From a virus: a stretch of 35,161 nucleotides of DNA. Shown piece after piece: positions 24,739 to 32,668 of the stretch. The stretch lies in IMG/VR virus record IMGVR_UViG_3300013093_000132, positions 1 through 35,161 of that record. One strand, given 5' to 3'. Numbering within the stretch: position 1 is the stretch's first letter; every line of letters begins with the position of its first letter. The translations under genes were made by a program, and so were the position numbers. Below the pieces are notes generated by a model, which saw only the letters and a program-made list of their open reading frames with translations, had not been told where the DNA came from and did no database searches.

Positions 24739-25173
24739 GTGAAGATTGAAGATATATTTGCATTATGGGAAGCTGATAGCAAGATTGACCGTACAGAGTT
24801 GTCAGATGAGTCTCTAAAGATACCTCAGCTTCATCATAAGTATTATAAGATCTTTACAAATGAGAGACTCCTACTAAGGAAGCTTGAGGCTGACTCGAAG
24901 ATACTAAAATTAGAGAAGTATGAGTTCTACACTCAGGGTCACACGAAAGAGACTCAAGAGAAGGGATGGGAACTTCCTGCAAGAGGAATGATTCTCAAGG
25001 CAGATCTTCCAATGTATATGGAGTCTGATAAAGAGATTATTGAGCTTAACCTTAAGATAGGTTATCAGTTAGAGAAGATAGAATTGTTAGAGAATATTAT
25101 TAAGACTATTTCAAATCGTGGATTCCAGATTAAAAATGCAATTGATTGGAACAAATTTATTCAAGGCGGATAA
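24739..25173 (+). CDS. uvsY: Recombination mediator UvsY
   Basis: 144 residues with a GTG start, CGGAG 9 bases upstream. 'IEDIFALWEADSKIDRTEL' (3-21), 'IPQLHHKYYKIF' and 'KWELP'-like 'KGWELPARGMI' are UvsY features; the body is helical and charged. UvsY loads UvsX recombinase onto gp32-coated single-stranded DNA. T4 UvsY is 137 residues. The stop shares a base with uvsW, so the two are coupled. UvsX itself is not in this window. Confidence 0.9.
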   Translation: MKIEDIFALWEADSKIDRTELSDESLKIPQLHHKYYKIFTNERLLLRKLEADSKILKLEKYEFYTQGHTKETQEKGWELPARGMILKADLPMYMESDKEIIELNLKIGYQLEKIELLENIIKTISNRGFQIKNAIDWNKFIQGG

Positions 25174-26615
25174 TGGAATTAATACAGTTAAAAAAGATCA
25201 ACGAGACTTATAATAAGGTTATATGTGATCCTGGTGTAGCCTATGAGTTACGAGAGCACTTTACGTTTGACGTTCCAGGTGCTAAGTTCATGCCTGCATT
25301 TCGTAATAAGTTGTGGGATGGAAAGATCAGACTATTCAACCATATGTCCTGCCAACTCTACGGTGGATTAAATATCTACCTAGAGAAGTTTTGTCGTGAC
25401 CGTGGATATGAGTTAGAGTTCCTAGACGACTTTGCAGCAGAGAACTTCTCTCTTATGGATGCTCAGCAAGAAGCCGGTAAATTTGCTCTTACTATGGAGC
25501 CTAGAGAGTATCAGCTATCTGCCTTTGCACACGCTGTCAGAAATAGAAGAACTATTCTACTATCACCCACGGGCTCTGGTAAGTCATTCATCATCTATCT
25601 TCTTTTAAGACACTATAACTTAAAGACTCTCATCATTGTGCCGACTACTTCTCTTGTCAGTCAGCTAGCGACGGACTTTAAAGACTATGGATTTGACGCA
25701 GAGGAAGATGTTCACAAGATCTATGCAGGCGAGAGCAAGCAGACAGACAAGTGGGTAACAATCTCGACGTGGCAATCCATCTATAAGCTAGATAAGAACT
25801 TCTTTGGCCAATATGACTTAGTGATTGGAGACGAGGTTCATCTATTTACTGCCAAGTCCCTTCAGTCCATCATGGCAAAGCTCGATCACTGTAAGTATCG
25901 CTTTGGCCTGACAGGAACTCTAGATGGCACTAAGACACATAGGTATGTGCTCGAGGGCCTCTTTGGTCCAGTCAAGAAGGTTACTACAACTACTGAACTT
26001 ATCGAGAACAAGCATTTATCGAACTTTCGAATAAAGGCAATCTTACTACAATATCCACCAACAGCTAGGCAGATATTAAGTAATGCTGACTACCAGACTG
26101 AGATGGACTGGCTTGTCAAGTGTGAGCAGAGAAATACATTTATTAAGAATCTTGCACTTTCTTTGAAGGGTAACACACTTTTACTGTTTCAATATGTCGA
26201 GAAGCATGGTAAGATACTATATGATGACTTAGCCAAGACCGGCCGTAAAGTATTCTATGTTGCCGGAAGTGTCGAGGGCGAGGACAGAGAAGCTATTAGA
26301 AAGCTTGTCGAGTCAGAGGACAACTGCATCATCGTGGCTAGTTACGGTACGTTCTCTACCGGTGTCAATATCAAGAGACTACATAACACCATCTTCGGAT
26401 CACCGTCTAAGTCTAGGGTTAGAAACCTTCAGTCTATCGGCAGGGCATTGAGAACTGCCGAGGATAAAGACATGGCTACTCTATATGACATAGCCGATGA
26501 CTTGACATATAAGAAGAAGCAGAACACCACATTGAAGCACTTTGCCGAGAGAATTAAGATCTATAACGAGGAGCAGTTTAAGTACAAGACGTACACAGTA
26601 AAATTAGAGGTATAA
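25173..26615 (+). CDS. uvsW: Recombination helicase UvsW
   Basis: 480 residues from the ATG overlapping the uvsY stop (TAATG); an upstream in-frame TTG lies inside uvsY and is not needed. Superfamily 2 motifs: Walker A 'SPTGSGKS' (131-138), 'DEVH' (220-223), 'GLTGTLD', and motif VI 'QSIGRALR'. The N-terminal 'WDGKIRLF' belongs to the family's DNA-binding domain. UvsW unwinds R-loops and branched DNA, switching T4 from origin-dependent to recombination-dependent replication. Confidence 0.93.
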   Translation: MELIQLKKINETYNKVICDPGVAYELREHFTFDVPGAKFMPAFRNKLWDGKIRLFNHMSCQLYGGLNIYLEKFCRDRGYELEFLDDFAAENFSLMDAQQEAGKFALTMEPREYQLSAFAHAVRNRRTILLSPTGSGKSFIIYLLLRHYNLKTLIIVPTTSLVSQLATDFKDYGFDAEEDVHKIYAGESKQTDKWVTISTWQSIYKLDKNFFGQYDLVIGDEVHLFTAKSLQSIMAKLDHCKYRFGLTGTLDGTKTHRYVLEGLFGPVKKVTTTTELIENKHLSNFRIKAILLQYPPTARQILSNADYQTEMDWLVKCEQRNTFIKNLALSLKGNTLLLFQYVEKHGKILYDDLAKTGRKVFYVAGSVEGEDREAIRKLVESEDNCIIVASYGTFSTGVNIKRLHNTIFGSPSKSRVRNLQSIGRALRTAEDKDMATLYDIADDLTYKKKQNTTLKHFAERIKIYNEEQFKYKTYTVKLEV

Positions 26616-26618
26616 TAA

Positions 26619-27179
26619 ATGTCAGTTAAAGTAGCTAAACCGAGAAAACACTATGTCAATAACAAGACGATGTACGAGGAGATGGTTAAGTACAAAGAAG
26701 CTTGTAAGTTGGCAGAAGCAGAGGGTCGAAATAGACCACAGATTCCAAGATATATAGGTGAGTGTTTATTGCTCATATGTAAGAAGCTATCCACTAAGCC
26801 TAACTTCATGAACTACTCTTACAGAGATGACATGATATCAGATGGCATTGAGAACTGTGTTGCCTCGGTTAGTAACTTTGATCCAACAAGAACACAAAAC
26901 CCATTTGCTTACTTTACTCAGATTGCTTGGAATGCTTTCATTCGTAGGATCACAATGGAGAAGAAGCAATCTTATATCAAGCATAAGAATTATCAGAATA
27001 CATTCCTCATGGAAGATCATATGGATGGTGCAGTAATGAATACAAACGAGCACACTGATAATGTGATTAGAGCTTTTGAAGATAAGATTGCAGCAGCTAA
27101 ACTTGAGAAGAAAAAGAAGTTGGAGATGGTTAATGAAGGTAGCACTGATAACGGACACACATTGGGGGATTCGCAATGA
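26619..27179 (+). CDS. gp55: Late-transcription sigma factor gp55
   Basis: 186 residues (T4: 185). 'PRYIGECLLLICKKLSTKPNF' (43-63), 'MISDGIENCVASVSNFDP' and 'NPFAYFTQIAWNAFIRRI' form the sigma region-2-like core; the C-terminal part is basic then acidic. Gp55 directs host RNA polymerase to TATAAATA together with gp33 and the gp45 clamp. At least five such promoters lie in this window. Its 3' end overlaps gp47 by 47 bases. Confidence 0.92.
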   Translation: MSVKVAKPRKHYVNNKTMYEEMVKYKEACKLAEAEGRNRPQIPRYIGECLLLICKKLSTKPNFMNYSYRDDMISDGIENCVASVSNFDPTRTQNPFAYFTQIAWNAFIRRITMEKKQSYIKHKNYQNTFLMEDHMDGAVMNTNEHTDNVIRAFEDKIAAAKLEKKKKLEMVNEGSTDNGHTLGDSQ

Positions 27180-28188
27180 CAACATCGCCTTCATCGACAA
27201 CACCAAACGTTTCCTCGATGATATATTCTTCCCTACCCTACTTCGTGATGGGATCAGCGATGTGTGGCATCTGGGCGACTTGGTTGATCGCCGCAAGTAC
27301 ATCAACTTTCTCACAGCTAAACGCCTTAGGGAAGACTTCCTAGAGCCACTCTATAAAAATAATATCAGCATGAAGATAATTGCTGGTAACCATGATGTCT
27401 TTTATAAAAATACAAATGGTGTTAATGCTCTAGACGAGATGCTGGCTGGAAAATATGGAGTAGAGATATATAAAAATCCTACTGAGATAAACTTCCATGG
27501 TACTAAGGTATTATTCTTACCATGGATAAATGATGAGAACCGTGAGGGGTCACTTAATGCCATTAAAACCACGCAAGCAAAAACTGTACTTGGACACTTG
27601 GAGCTACAAGGCTTCGAGATGTTTCGAGGGAGTATTAACTCTCATGGAGATGATCCTACTATTTTTGGGCGGTTCGATCGTGTCTTTAGTGGGCATTATC
27701 ATCATCGTTCTACCGTTGGTAATATTAGCTATCTTGGGAGCCATGCTGAGTTCACGTGGTCTGATTATGATGACCCTCGCGGCTTTCATATATTTGATAC
27801 TGACACAGGCTCACTAGAGTTTATTCAAAACCCATACAATATGTTTACTAAGATATGGTATGATGACAGTAAAGACTTTAAGCCTACTGTTGATATTGAT
27901 AAGATCAAGGGTAGGATCGTTAAGGTTATTGTAAAGAATAAAACTAATCCATATTTGTTTGACGTTATGATATCTAAGATCGATGCAGCTCAGCCTCTTA
28001 ATCTACAGATCGTAGAGGATAATCTAAATCTAGATCTTGAGACTGATGATAATATTGTCAATGAGGCAGAGTCTACAATCGATATCTTTAAGAAATATAT
28101 TGACCAAATAAATTCAGCTGGTGTAAATAAAGCTAGACTAGAGACTACAATTGTTAATCTATACAATGAGGCATTGAATATAGCATGA
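27133..28188 (+). CDS. gp47: Recombination nuclease subunit gp47 (Mre11/SbcD-like)
   Basis: 351 residues from ATG 27133, with GGAG 7 bases upstream. Upstream in-frame ATG 27076 lies deep inside gp55 and would add an unlikely basic extension. Metallophosphatase motifs: 'DTHWG' (8-12), 'HLGDLVDRRK' (46-55), 'AGNHD' (84-88), 'GHYHHRS' later. It pairs with gp46 to process double-strand breaks for recombination-dependent replication. It overlaps gp46 by an ATGA junction. Confidence 0.93.
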   Translation: MKVALITDTHWGIRNDNIAFIDNTKRFLDDIFFPTLLRDGISDVWHLGDLVDRRKYINFLTAKRLREDFLEPLYKNNISMKIIAGNHDVFYKNTNGVNALDEMLAGKYGVEIYKNPTEINFHGTKVLFLPWINDENREGSLNAIKTTQAKTVLGHLELQGFEMFRGSINSHGDDPTIFGRFDRVFSGHYHHRSTVGNISYLGSHAEFTWSDYDDPRGFHIFDTDTGSLEFIQNPYNMFTKIWYDDSKDFKPTVDIDKIKGRIVKVIVKNKTNPYLFDVMISKIDAAQPLNLQIVEDNLNLDLETDDNIVNEAESTIDIFKKYIDQINSAGVNKARLETTIVNLYNEALNIA

Positions 28189-29894
28189 TAGTTTTTAAGA
28201 AGATCCGTTGGAAGAACTTTCTTTCAACAGGTAATGTCTTTAGTGAGATAGAATTTAATAAGAGTAATACTACATTAATTATCGGAGAGAATGGCGCAGG
28301 AAAATCCACCATTCTCGACGCTTTGTCGTTTGCACTCTTTAGTAAGCCATTTCGTAAAGTCAATAAGCCACAACTTGTAAACTCAATCACTAAGAAGGAA
28401 GCTGTTGTCGAGGTGGAATTTGATATTCATCCACATAGCTATAAGATCGTTCGTGGATTAAAGCCTGGATTATTTGAGGTTTATCAGAATGATAATCTCA
28501 TCAACCAGTCTGCGGAGATGAAAGACTATCAAGAGATCTTAGAGAAGCATATTCTCAAGATCAACCATAAGTCTTTTTGTCAAGTAGTTGTTCTTGGGTC
28601 TGCAACATTCCAACCGTTCATGCAGTTACCTGGTGGGCAACGCCGAGAGATCATCGAGGATCTACTTGATCTTCAGATCTTTACAACAATGAACACGCTT
28701 CTTAAAGATAAGATAACTGCAAATAAAGATGCTATAACAGAAGCTAATAGTCAGAAAAGACTTATTACCGAGAAGATGAGTTTGATTAGTGAGCATCTTA
28801 GACAAATACAGAATAGTAATGAGGCCATCATTAAAGATAAAATGGATCGTATAGCAACTACAAACGAGAGTATTGATGTCCTCAATAAACAATATTGGTC
28901 TATAACTGATGATATCAAGACACTACAGGATAGTATAGCCGATGAGCCATCTGTATCTAAAAAGATAAATCAGTTATCAACATTAAAGCAGCGTATTGAA
29001 GCTAACTTAGATATTCTTAATAAAGATGTTAAGTTCTTTCATGAATATGACAACTGTCCAACATGTACTCAACAGATCAACTCGGTGTTTAAAGCAGAGG
29101 CTATCGATACTAAGCAAGCAAAGATCGGTGATATTAAAGAAGGCCTTATACAACTATCACTAGAGTACGATAAAGTTAGTAAAAGAATATCAGAGGTATC
29201 TGAGGTTCATGCTAATATTAGTGACAAGAATCTAGAATGTCATCGTATCAAGACAAAGATTGAGTCACTAAATGCTTATCGTAAAGAGCTTGAGGAAGAG
29301 ATTGAGACTATCGAGAAGACTAACGAGGACATCGATGATAGTAAGCTAGTTGAGTTACAGTCGTCTCTAACCTCTGTCATTAGTGATTTAAAGGATAAAG
29401 AGGAAGAGAAGATCACACTTAATGCTGCAGCTTCCTTGCTTAAGGATGGTGGTATTAAGTCACGTATCATCAAGCAGTATATCCCTGTCATCAATAAGCT
29501 TATCAACAAGTATCTTGCGGCTCTAGAGTTTGTCGTTCAGTTTGAACTAGATGAGGAGTTTAATGAGACTATTAAGTCAAGATTCCGTGATGAGTTTAGC
29601 TATGCCTCTTTCTCAGAGGGTGAGAAGATGCGTATCAATCTTGCTATCTTGTTTACATGGAGAGCTGTAGCTAAACTTCGCAACTCTATCAACACGAATA
29701 TCCTAATCATGGATGAAGTCTTTGACAGCTCGCTTGACTCTACTGGTATTGAGGAGTTTATGAAGATACTAAATCAACTGACTGTTGACACTAATACTTT
29801 TATCATTAGTCATAAGTCAGACCAGATCGGTGATAAGTTTGAGAATGTAATTAAGTTTGAGAAGAACCAGAACTTTAGTAGGATTGCAAAATGA
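28185..29894 (+). CDS. gp46: Recombination ATPase subunit gp46 (Rad50/SbcC-like)
   Basis: 569 residues (T4: 560). Walker A 'GENGAGKS' (34-41), zinc hook 'CPTC' (291-294) at the tip of two long coiled-coil arms, ABC signature 'FSEGEKMRINLAILF' and Walker B 'LIMDEVFDSSLD', then 'FIISHK'. It is the ATPase partner of gp47. All motifs appear intact. Confidence 0.94.
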   Translation: MIVFKKIRWKNFLSTGNVFSEIEFNKSNTTLIIGENGAGKSTILDALSFALFSKPFRKVNKPQLVNSITKKEAVVEVEFDIHPHSYKIVRGLKPGLFEVYQNDNLINQSAEMKDYQEILEKHILKINHKSFCQVVVLGSATFQPFMQLPGGQRREIIEDLLDLQIFTTMNTLLKDKITANKDAITEANSQKRLITEKMSLISEHLRQIQNSNEAIIKDKMDRIATTNESIDVLNKQYWSITDDIKTLQDSIADEPSVSKKINQLSTLKQRIEANLDILNKDVKFFHEYDNCPTCTQQINSVFKAEAIDTKQAKIGDIKEGLIQLSLEYDKVSKRISEVSEVHANISDKNLECHRIKTKIESLNAYRKELEEEIETIEKTNEDIDDSKLVELQSSLTSVISDLKDKEEEKITLNAAASLLKDGGIKSRIIKQYIPVINKLINKYLAALEFVVQFELDEEFNETIKSRFRDEFSYASFSEGEKMRINLAILFTWRAVAKLRNSINTNILIMDEVFDSSLDSTGIEEFMKILNQLTVDTNTFIISHKSDQIGDKFENVIKFEKNQNFSRIAK

Positions 29895-30073
29895 AGAAGA
29901 CATGGTTTACAGACGTGAAGGAAGATGAGAACGGTGAGTTGTTCATCGAGCTGCCAGAAGATCTCTTAAAGGAGATGGGATGGGGAGAGAACACCGCACT
30001 ATGGTGGGAAGTCGACGAGATTAAGAATACAGTTACACTAAGCGCAAAGGATCCTGAAGATGAAATTGGTTGA
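29891..30073 (+). CDS. Small AbrB/MazE-like protein
   Basis: 60 residues, ATGA overlap with gp46 and 14-base overlap with the deformylase. 'GELFIELPEDLLKEMGWGENT' (15-35) then 'LWWEVDEIKNTVTLSA' follows the pattern of the AbrB/SpoVT swapped-hairpin domain (strand, 'P..LL..MGW', strand, strand). These fold families bind DNA or toxins. Similar small genes occur in cyanophages. No toxin partner is visible nearby, and the acidic charge argues against simple DNA binding. Confidence 0.55.
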   Translation: MKKTWFTDVKEDENGELFIELPEDLLKEMGWGENTALWWEVDEIKNTVTLSAKDPEDEIG

Positions 30074-30533
30074 GGAGAATGATCCTATTCTTACTAAGGT
30101 ATGTGAGAAGTTTGACTTTACAGAACCACCGGTGGATCCAATAGAACTTGCACAAGATCTTGTTAGACTCTTGCATGAGAGAAATGGTATAGGTGTGTCT
30201 GCTAATCAGGTCGGTCTTCCGTATCGTGTGTTTGCACTACGAGGTGCACCTGAGAACTTTGTCTGCTTTAATCCCAGAATAGTGGATGTTTCTTCTGAGA
30301 CGAATCTTTTAGAGGAGGGTTGTCTGACATATCCCGGTCTCTTTGTAAAGATAAAGAGACCGAGACACATCAAGGTCAGGTTCCAGACTCCTAATGGTGA
30401 TACTAGGACCGAGACATTTGTGGGCATGTCTGCTAGGGCATTCCAGCACGAGATGGACCATATGGATGGTATTATCTTCTATAACCGGGCAAATAAGTAC
30501 CACCGGGATCTAGCCTTCAAGCGCCGAAAATAA
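30060..30533 (+). CDS. def: Peptide deformylase
   Basis: 157 residues, near the usual ~165. Three signature motifs are present: 'GIGVSANQ' (43-50), 'EEGCLTYPG' with Cys88, and 'QHEMDHMDG' with His130, Glu131 and His134. Cys88 and the two His bind the metal. It removes the formyl group from new proteins. Cyanophages often carry a deformylase, and other phages do too. The product starts within the AbrB-like gene and closes the uvsY-to-deformylase gene train. Confidence 0.93.
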   Translation: MKLVEENDPILTKVCEKFDFTEPPVDPIELAQDLVRLLHERNGIGVSANQVGLPYRVFALRGAPENFVCFNPRIVDVSSETNLLEEGCLTYPGLFVKIKRPRHIKVRFQTPNGDTRTETFVGMSARAFQHEMDHMDGIIFYNRANKYHRDLAFKRRK

Positions 30534-30536
30534 CTG

Positions 30537-30565
30537 TGTACAAATACTGGATCATGTGATACCAT
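30537..30565 (+). promoter_or_regulatory. Weak candidate promoter before the nucleotide-metabolism operon
   Basis: TGTACA (30537-30542), 17-base spacer and TACCAT with an upstream TG (extended -10) at 30557-30565. The -10 is poor; the case rests on the shared TGTACA and on its position just after the deformylase stop. Confidence 0.3.
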
Positions 30566-30580
30566 AGATAATGGAGCACA

Positions 30581-30593
30581 GGAGGCGGCCATT
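30581..30593 (+). promoter_or_regulatory. GGAGG ribosome site deciding an ATT (AUU) start
   Basis: GGAGG at 30581-30585 lies 5 bases before ATT at 30591. In that frame there is no ATG, GTG or TTG between the upstream stop (30531-30533) and ATG 30663, yet the conserved N-terminus of the protein begins exactly at the ATT. Confidence 0.6.
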
Positions 30594-31142
30594 AATATCT
30601 TTTACGTTGATCATGATCCAGTCAAAGCAGCCCAGAGTCTAGTCGACAAGCATGTCGTCAAGATGATACTGGAGTCTGCGCAGCTATTATCCACGGCTCA
30701 CCGTGTACTCGACGGCGAGATGAAAGTCGTTGACAAGTACGTGCAAGGCTCTTTCCCGCCACGCTATCGTAAGACAAAGCAGTGGGCACTACCTGACAAC
30801 CGTGAGGCTATCATGTATAAGTCTACACATGTTAACCACCCATCTGCGATCTGGTGCCGTGAGTCGGTAGAGAACTACACGTGGTTGTCTGACCATTTAT
30901 TTGGTCTACTAGATGAGTACACCTACCGGTATGGCAAGAAGCATAAGTGCTCAGAAATGGCCATAGACCTGCAGTCTCCCCCCTTTAATCTAAAAGCCTG
31001 GGACTGGACACCTATGCCGTCAGCTATGGCTGACGAGTATAAAATTAGCAATGACCCATGTACAAATTATAGAAACTATTATAAGATGGGAAAGTCAAAC
31101 TTACATAAGTGGACTAAGAGGGATAAACCTGAATGGCTATGA
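30591..31142 (+). CDS. Conserved phage protein with apparent AUU start (function unknown)
   Basis: 183 residues if started at ATT 30591; only 159 from the first ATG at 30663. The upstream codons read '(M)NIFYVDHDPVKAAQSLVDKH', which matches my memory of the conserved start of this family in T4-like phages ('MNIFxLDxDP...DKHVVKMI'). Further conserved-looking blocks are 'STHVNHPSAIWCRES' and 'EYTYRYGKKH', with several His and Trp. I do not know the function; the helical His-rich pattern is vaguely like pyrimidine-dimer glycosylases, which I consider weak. It leads a nucleotide-metabolism operon. Confidence 0.65.
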   Translation: MNIFYVDHDPVKAAQSLVDKHVVKMILESAQLLSTAHRVLDGEMKVVDKYVQGSFPPRYRKTKQWALPDNREAIMYKSTHVNHPSAIWCRESVENYTWLSDHLFGLLDEYTYRYGKKHKCSEMAIDLQSPPFNLKAWDWTPMPSAMADEYKISNDPCTNYRNYYKMGKSNLHKWTKRDKPEWL

Positions 31143-31351
31143 CACGAGAGGAAGAACTACACGCTAGGTCTAGGGAGTTATCACAACCTATACACCAGCA
31201 GATTATGATGTGTGATAACGAACAAGATGTGGTGATACTAGCTTCTGCAATGCTTAGTTTCTCGATCCATATATTGGATCAACACTATGGTGTCCAAGCA
31301 AGAAATGAATTATTAAAAACAGTAATGAAAATGGGGTTAAAGAATGTCTAA
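31133..31351 (+). CDS. Hypothetical 72-residue protein
   Basis: Overlaps its upstream neighbour by 10 bases; the second ATG at 31139 would give an ATGA-type overlap. Helical and amphipathic ('EQDVVILASAMLSFSIHILDQ' near 30-50). It overlaps the MazG-like gene by 8 bases. No family recognised. Possibly a small adaptor or regulator in the operon. Confidence 0.5.
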   Translation: MAMTREEELHARSRELSQPIHQQIMMCDNEQDVVILASAMLSFSIHILDQHYGVQARNELLKTVMKMGLKNV

Positions 31352-31742
31352 AGATTGGGCTGCAGATATATTTCGAATGCATAAGCACTATGGTGTGCAC
31401 AAAGTAGTTGACGCTCTAGATAATGAGATGCTTCATAAGTTTCTAGAGTTTCGCTATAGCTTCCTCGATGAGGAGATGAAGGAGCTTCGCTCAGCAGAGA
31501 ATGCTGACGATGCAGTAGACGCCTTGATCGATCTCTGTGTTGTGGCTATTGGAACGCTGGATGCCATGAACGTAGATGCCCATGCAGCATGGGATGCAGT
31601 TCACCAGGCAAACATGAATAAGCAAGTCGGCATCAAGGAGTCGCGTCCTAATCCATTAGGTCTGCCGGATCTTATTAAGCCTGAGGGATGGGTTGCACCA
31701 TCACATGAAAACAATCTAGGATACTTTAAAAAGGTATATTGA
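31344..31742 (+). CDS. MazG-like nucleotide pyrophosphohydrolase
   Basis: 132 residues. The all-alpha NTP-PPase pattern is present: 'FLDEEMKEL' (40-48, Glu43/44/47) and 'DDAVDALIDLCVVAIGTLDAM' (55-75, Asp59/Asp63) supply the metal-binding acid cluster; the tail 'KPEGWVAPSH' is typical of the phage PRA-PH/MazG-like subfamily. Such enzymes hydrolyse (d)NTPs to monophosphates. In a modified-base phage the role would be to clear unwanted dNTPs or feed dNMPs to the synthase downstream; the substrate cannot be read from sequence. Confidence 0.82.
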   Translation: MSKDWAADIFRMHKHYGVHKVVDALDNEMLHKFLEFRYSFLDEEMKELRSAENADDAVDALIDLCVVAIGTLDAMNVDAHAAWDAVHQANMNKQVGIKESRPNPLGLPDLIKPEGWVAPSHENNLGYFKKVY

Positions 31743-31743
31743 T

Positions 31744-32412
31744 ATGACCCTGCAGGATTATGCTAATATACTCTTGACTGGAAAGAGTTTTAAGATTAAT
31801 AAATCTGAAGACTTAATAAATTATATTACTAAAAAGACTGATGACATTTATGCAAATTCTTTTTCTAGAAAGAATCGTACATGGGATCAAGTCTATAAAG
31901 CTACAACCAATATGATTCCAGAGATTGCTATCGCTGAGCAGTTTCCTGATTTTATCAAGACTGAATATGTGTCAGGTGATAAACACACATATGCTTATGA
32001 TTTGAAACATAAGTCAGGTGATACGTTTGAGTTCAAGCGATGGAAGAATGACGATCGTCAGAATTGGTTTTCATATCCCAGTGAAGCGTTAAAGACATTT
32101 AATAAAAATATAGATGTCATTAATTATATGATCTGTGGTAGAATGAAAGAGTATGAAGAGCACTTTGAGATCGGTTTGCATCTTGTAGCCGATGCAAAGA
32201 CATTCTTTAAATACTTCTACGAGTCAAAAAGACCAGGAGCAGATCCATACTACAATCATCACTTTGCTTCTGCAGCCGGTAAATGTGTGTTCACTAATGT
32301 TCAATATGAGGAGTCAGGATATGGAAAATCAAACAGAATCAGTAATTATTCTTCAGGAATGCATCGCCCTTCAGCAGGCGAAGTCACAAGACTATCAGAA
32401 CCCCAACTCTAA
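31744..32412 (+). CDS. Unknown protein, possible PD-(D/E)XK nuclease
   Basis: 222 residues. 'IPEIAIAEQFPDF' (58-70) with Glu60 on a helix, Asp86 in 'AYDLKHK', and 'FEFKRWK' with Glu96-x-Lys98 follow the order E...D...ExK of PD-(D/E)XK nucleases. The strand-turn-strand between Asp86 and Glu96 is short but plausible. No named family is recognised. Its last 92 bases overlap the next gene in another frame. If it is a nuclease it may digest host or unmodified DNA, which is inference. Confidence 0.5.
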   Translation: MTLQDYANILLTGKSFKINKSEDLINYITKKTDDIYANSFSRKNRTWDQVYKATTNMIPEIAIAEQFPDFIKTEYVSGDKHTYAYDLKHKSGDTFEFKRWKNDDRQNWFSYPSEALKTFNKNIDVINYMICGRMKEYEEHFEIGLHLVADAKTFFKYFYESKRPGADPYYNHHFASAAGKCVFTNVQYEESGYGKSNRISNYSSGMHRPSAGEVTRLSEPQL

Positions 32413-32668
32413 TGTGGTTCAAGCTATGCACTATCGTCGTGGTGTAGACTCTATTCATGACATCATGCAAGGCAAGCTCTACCGTGCACAGTCTCTTCTT
32501 GAGTCTGGCCGTGCAGACTCTGCTAACTTTGAGTCTCTTGAGGATACCTATAAAGACCTGATCAACTACGCGTCGTTTGCAGTAGCTTGGCTTCGTGGTG
32601 GTATTCCTGGCCAAGATCTTAATCGTGACATGTTCAATAACAAGGTAGTCACTGATGCACACTCGTAA
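32321..32668 (+). CDS. DUF1599 / nucleotide-modification-associated (Nmad1) protein
   Basis: 115 residues from ATG 32321 with GAGGAG 7 bases upstream; the frame opens earlier but only inside the upstream gene. 'KSQDYQNPNSN' (21-31), 'GVDSIHDIMQGKLYRAQSLL' (41-60) and 'NFESLEDTYKDLINYASF' (69-86) fit DUF1599, named nucleotide modification associated domain 1 because it co-occurs with modified-base synthesis genes. The reaction is not established. It overlaps the dCMP hydroxymethylase-like gene by 14 bases. Confidence 0.75.
   Translation: MENQTESVIILQECIALQQAKSQDYQNPNSNVVQAMHYRRGVDSIHDIMQGKLYRAQSLLESGRADSANFESLEDTYKDLINYASFAVAWLRGGIPGQDLNRDMFNNKVVTDAHS

Noticed and set aside
30571-30642. Short ATG frame (23 codons) before the AUU-start gene
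   Set aside because: Its ATG overlaps the probable promoter region, its product is short and basic without any pattern, and the conserved protein is in another frame.
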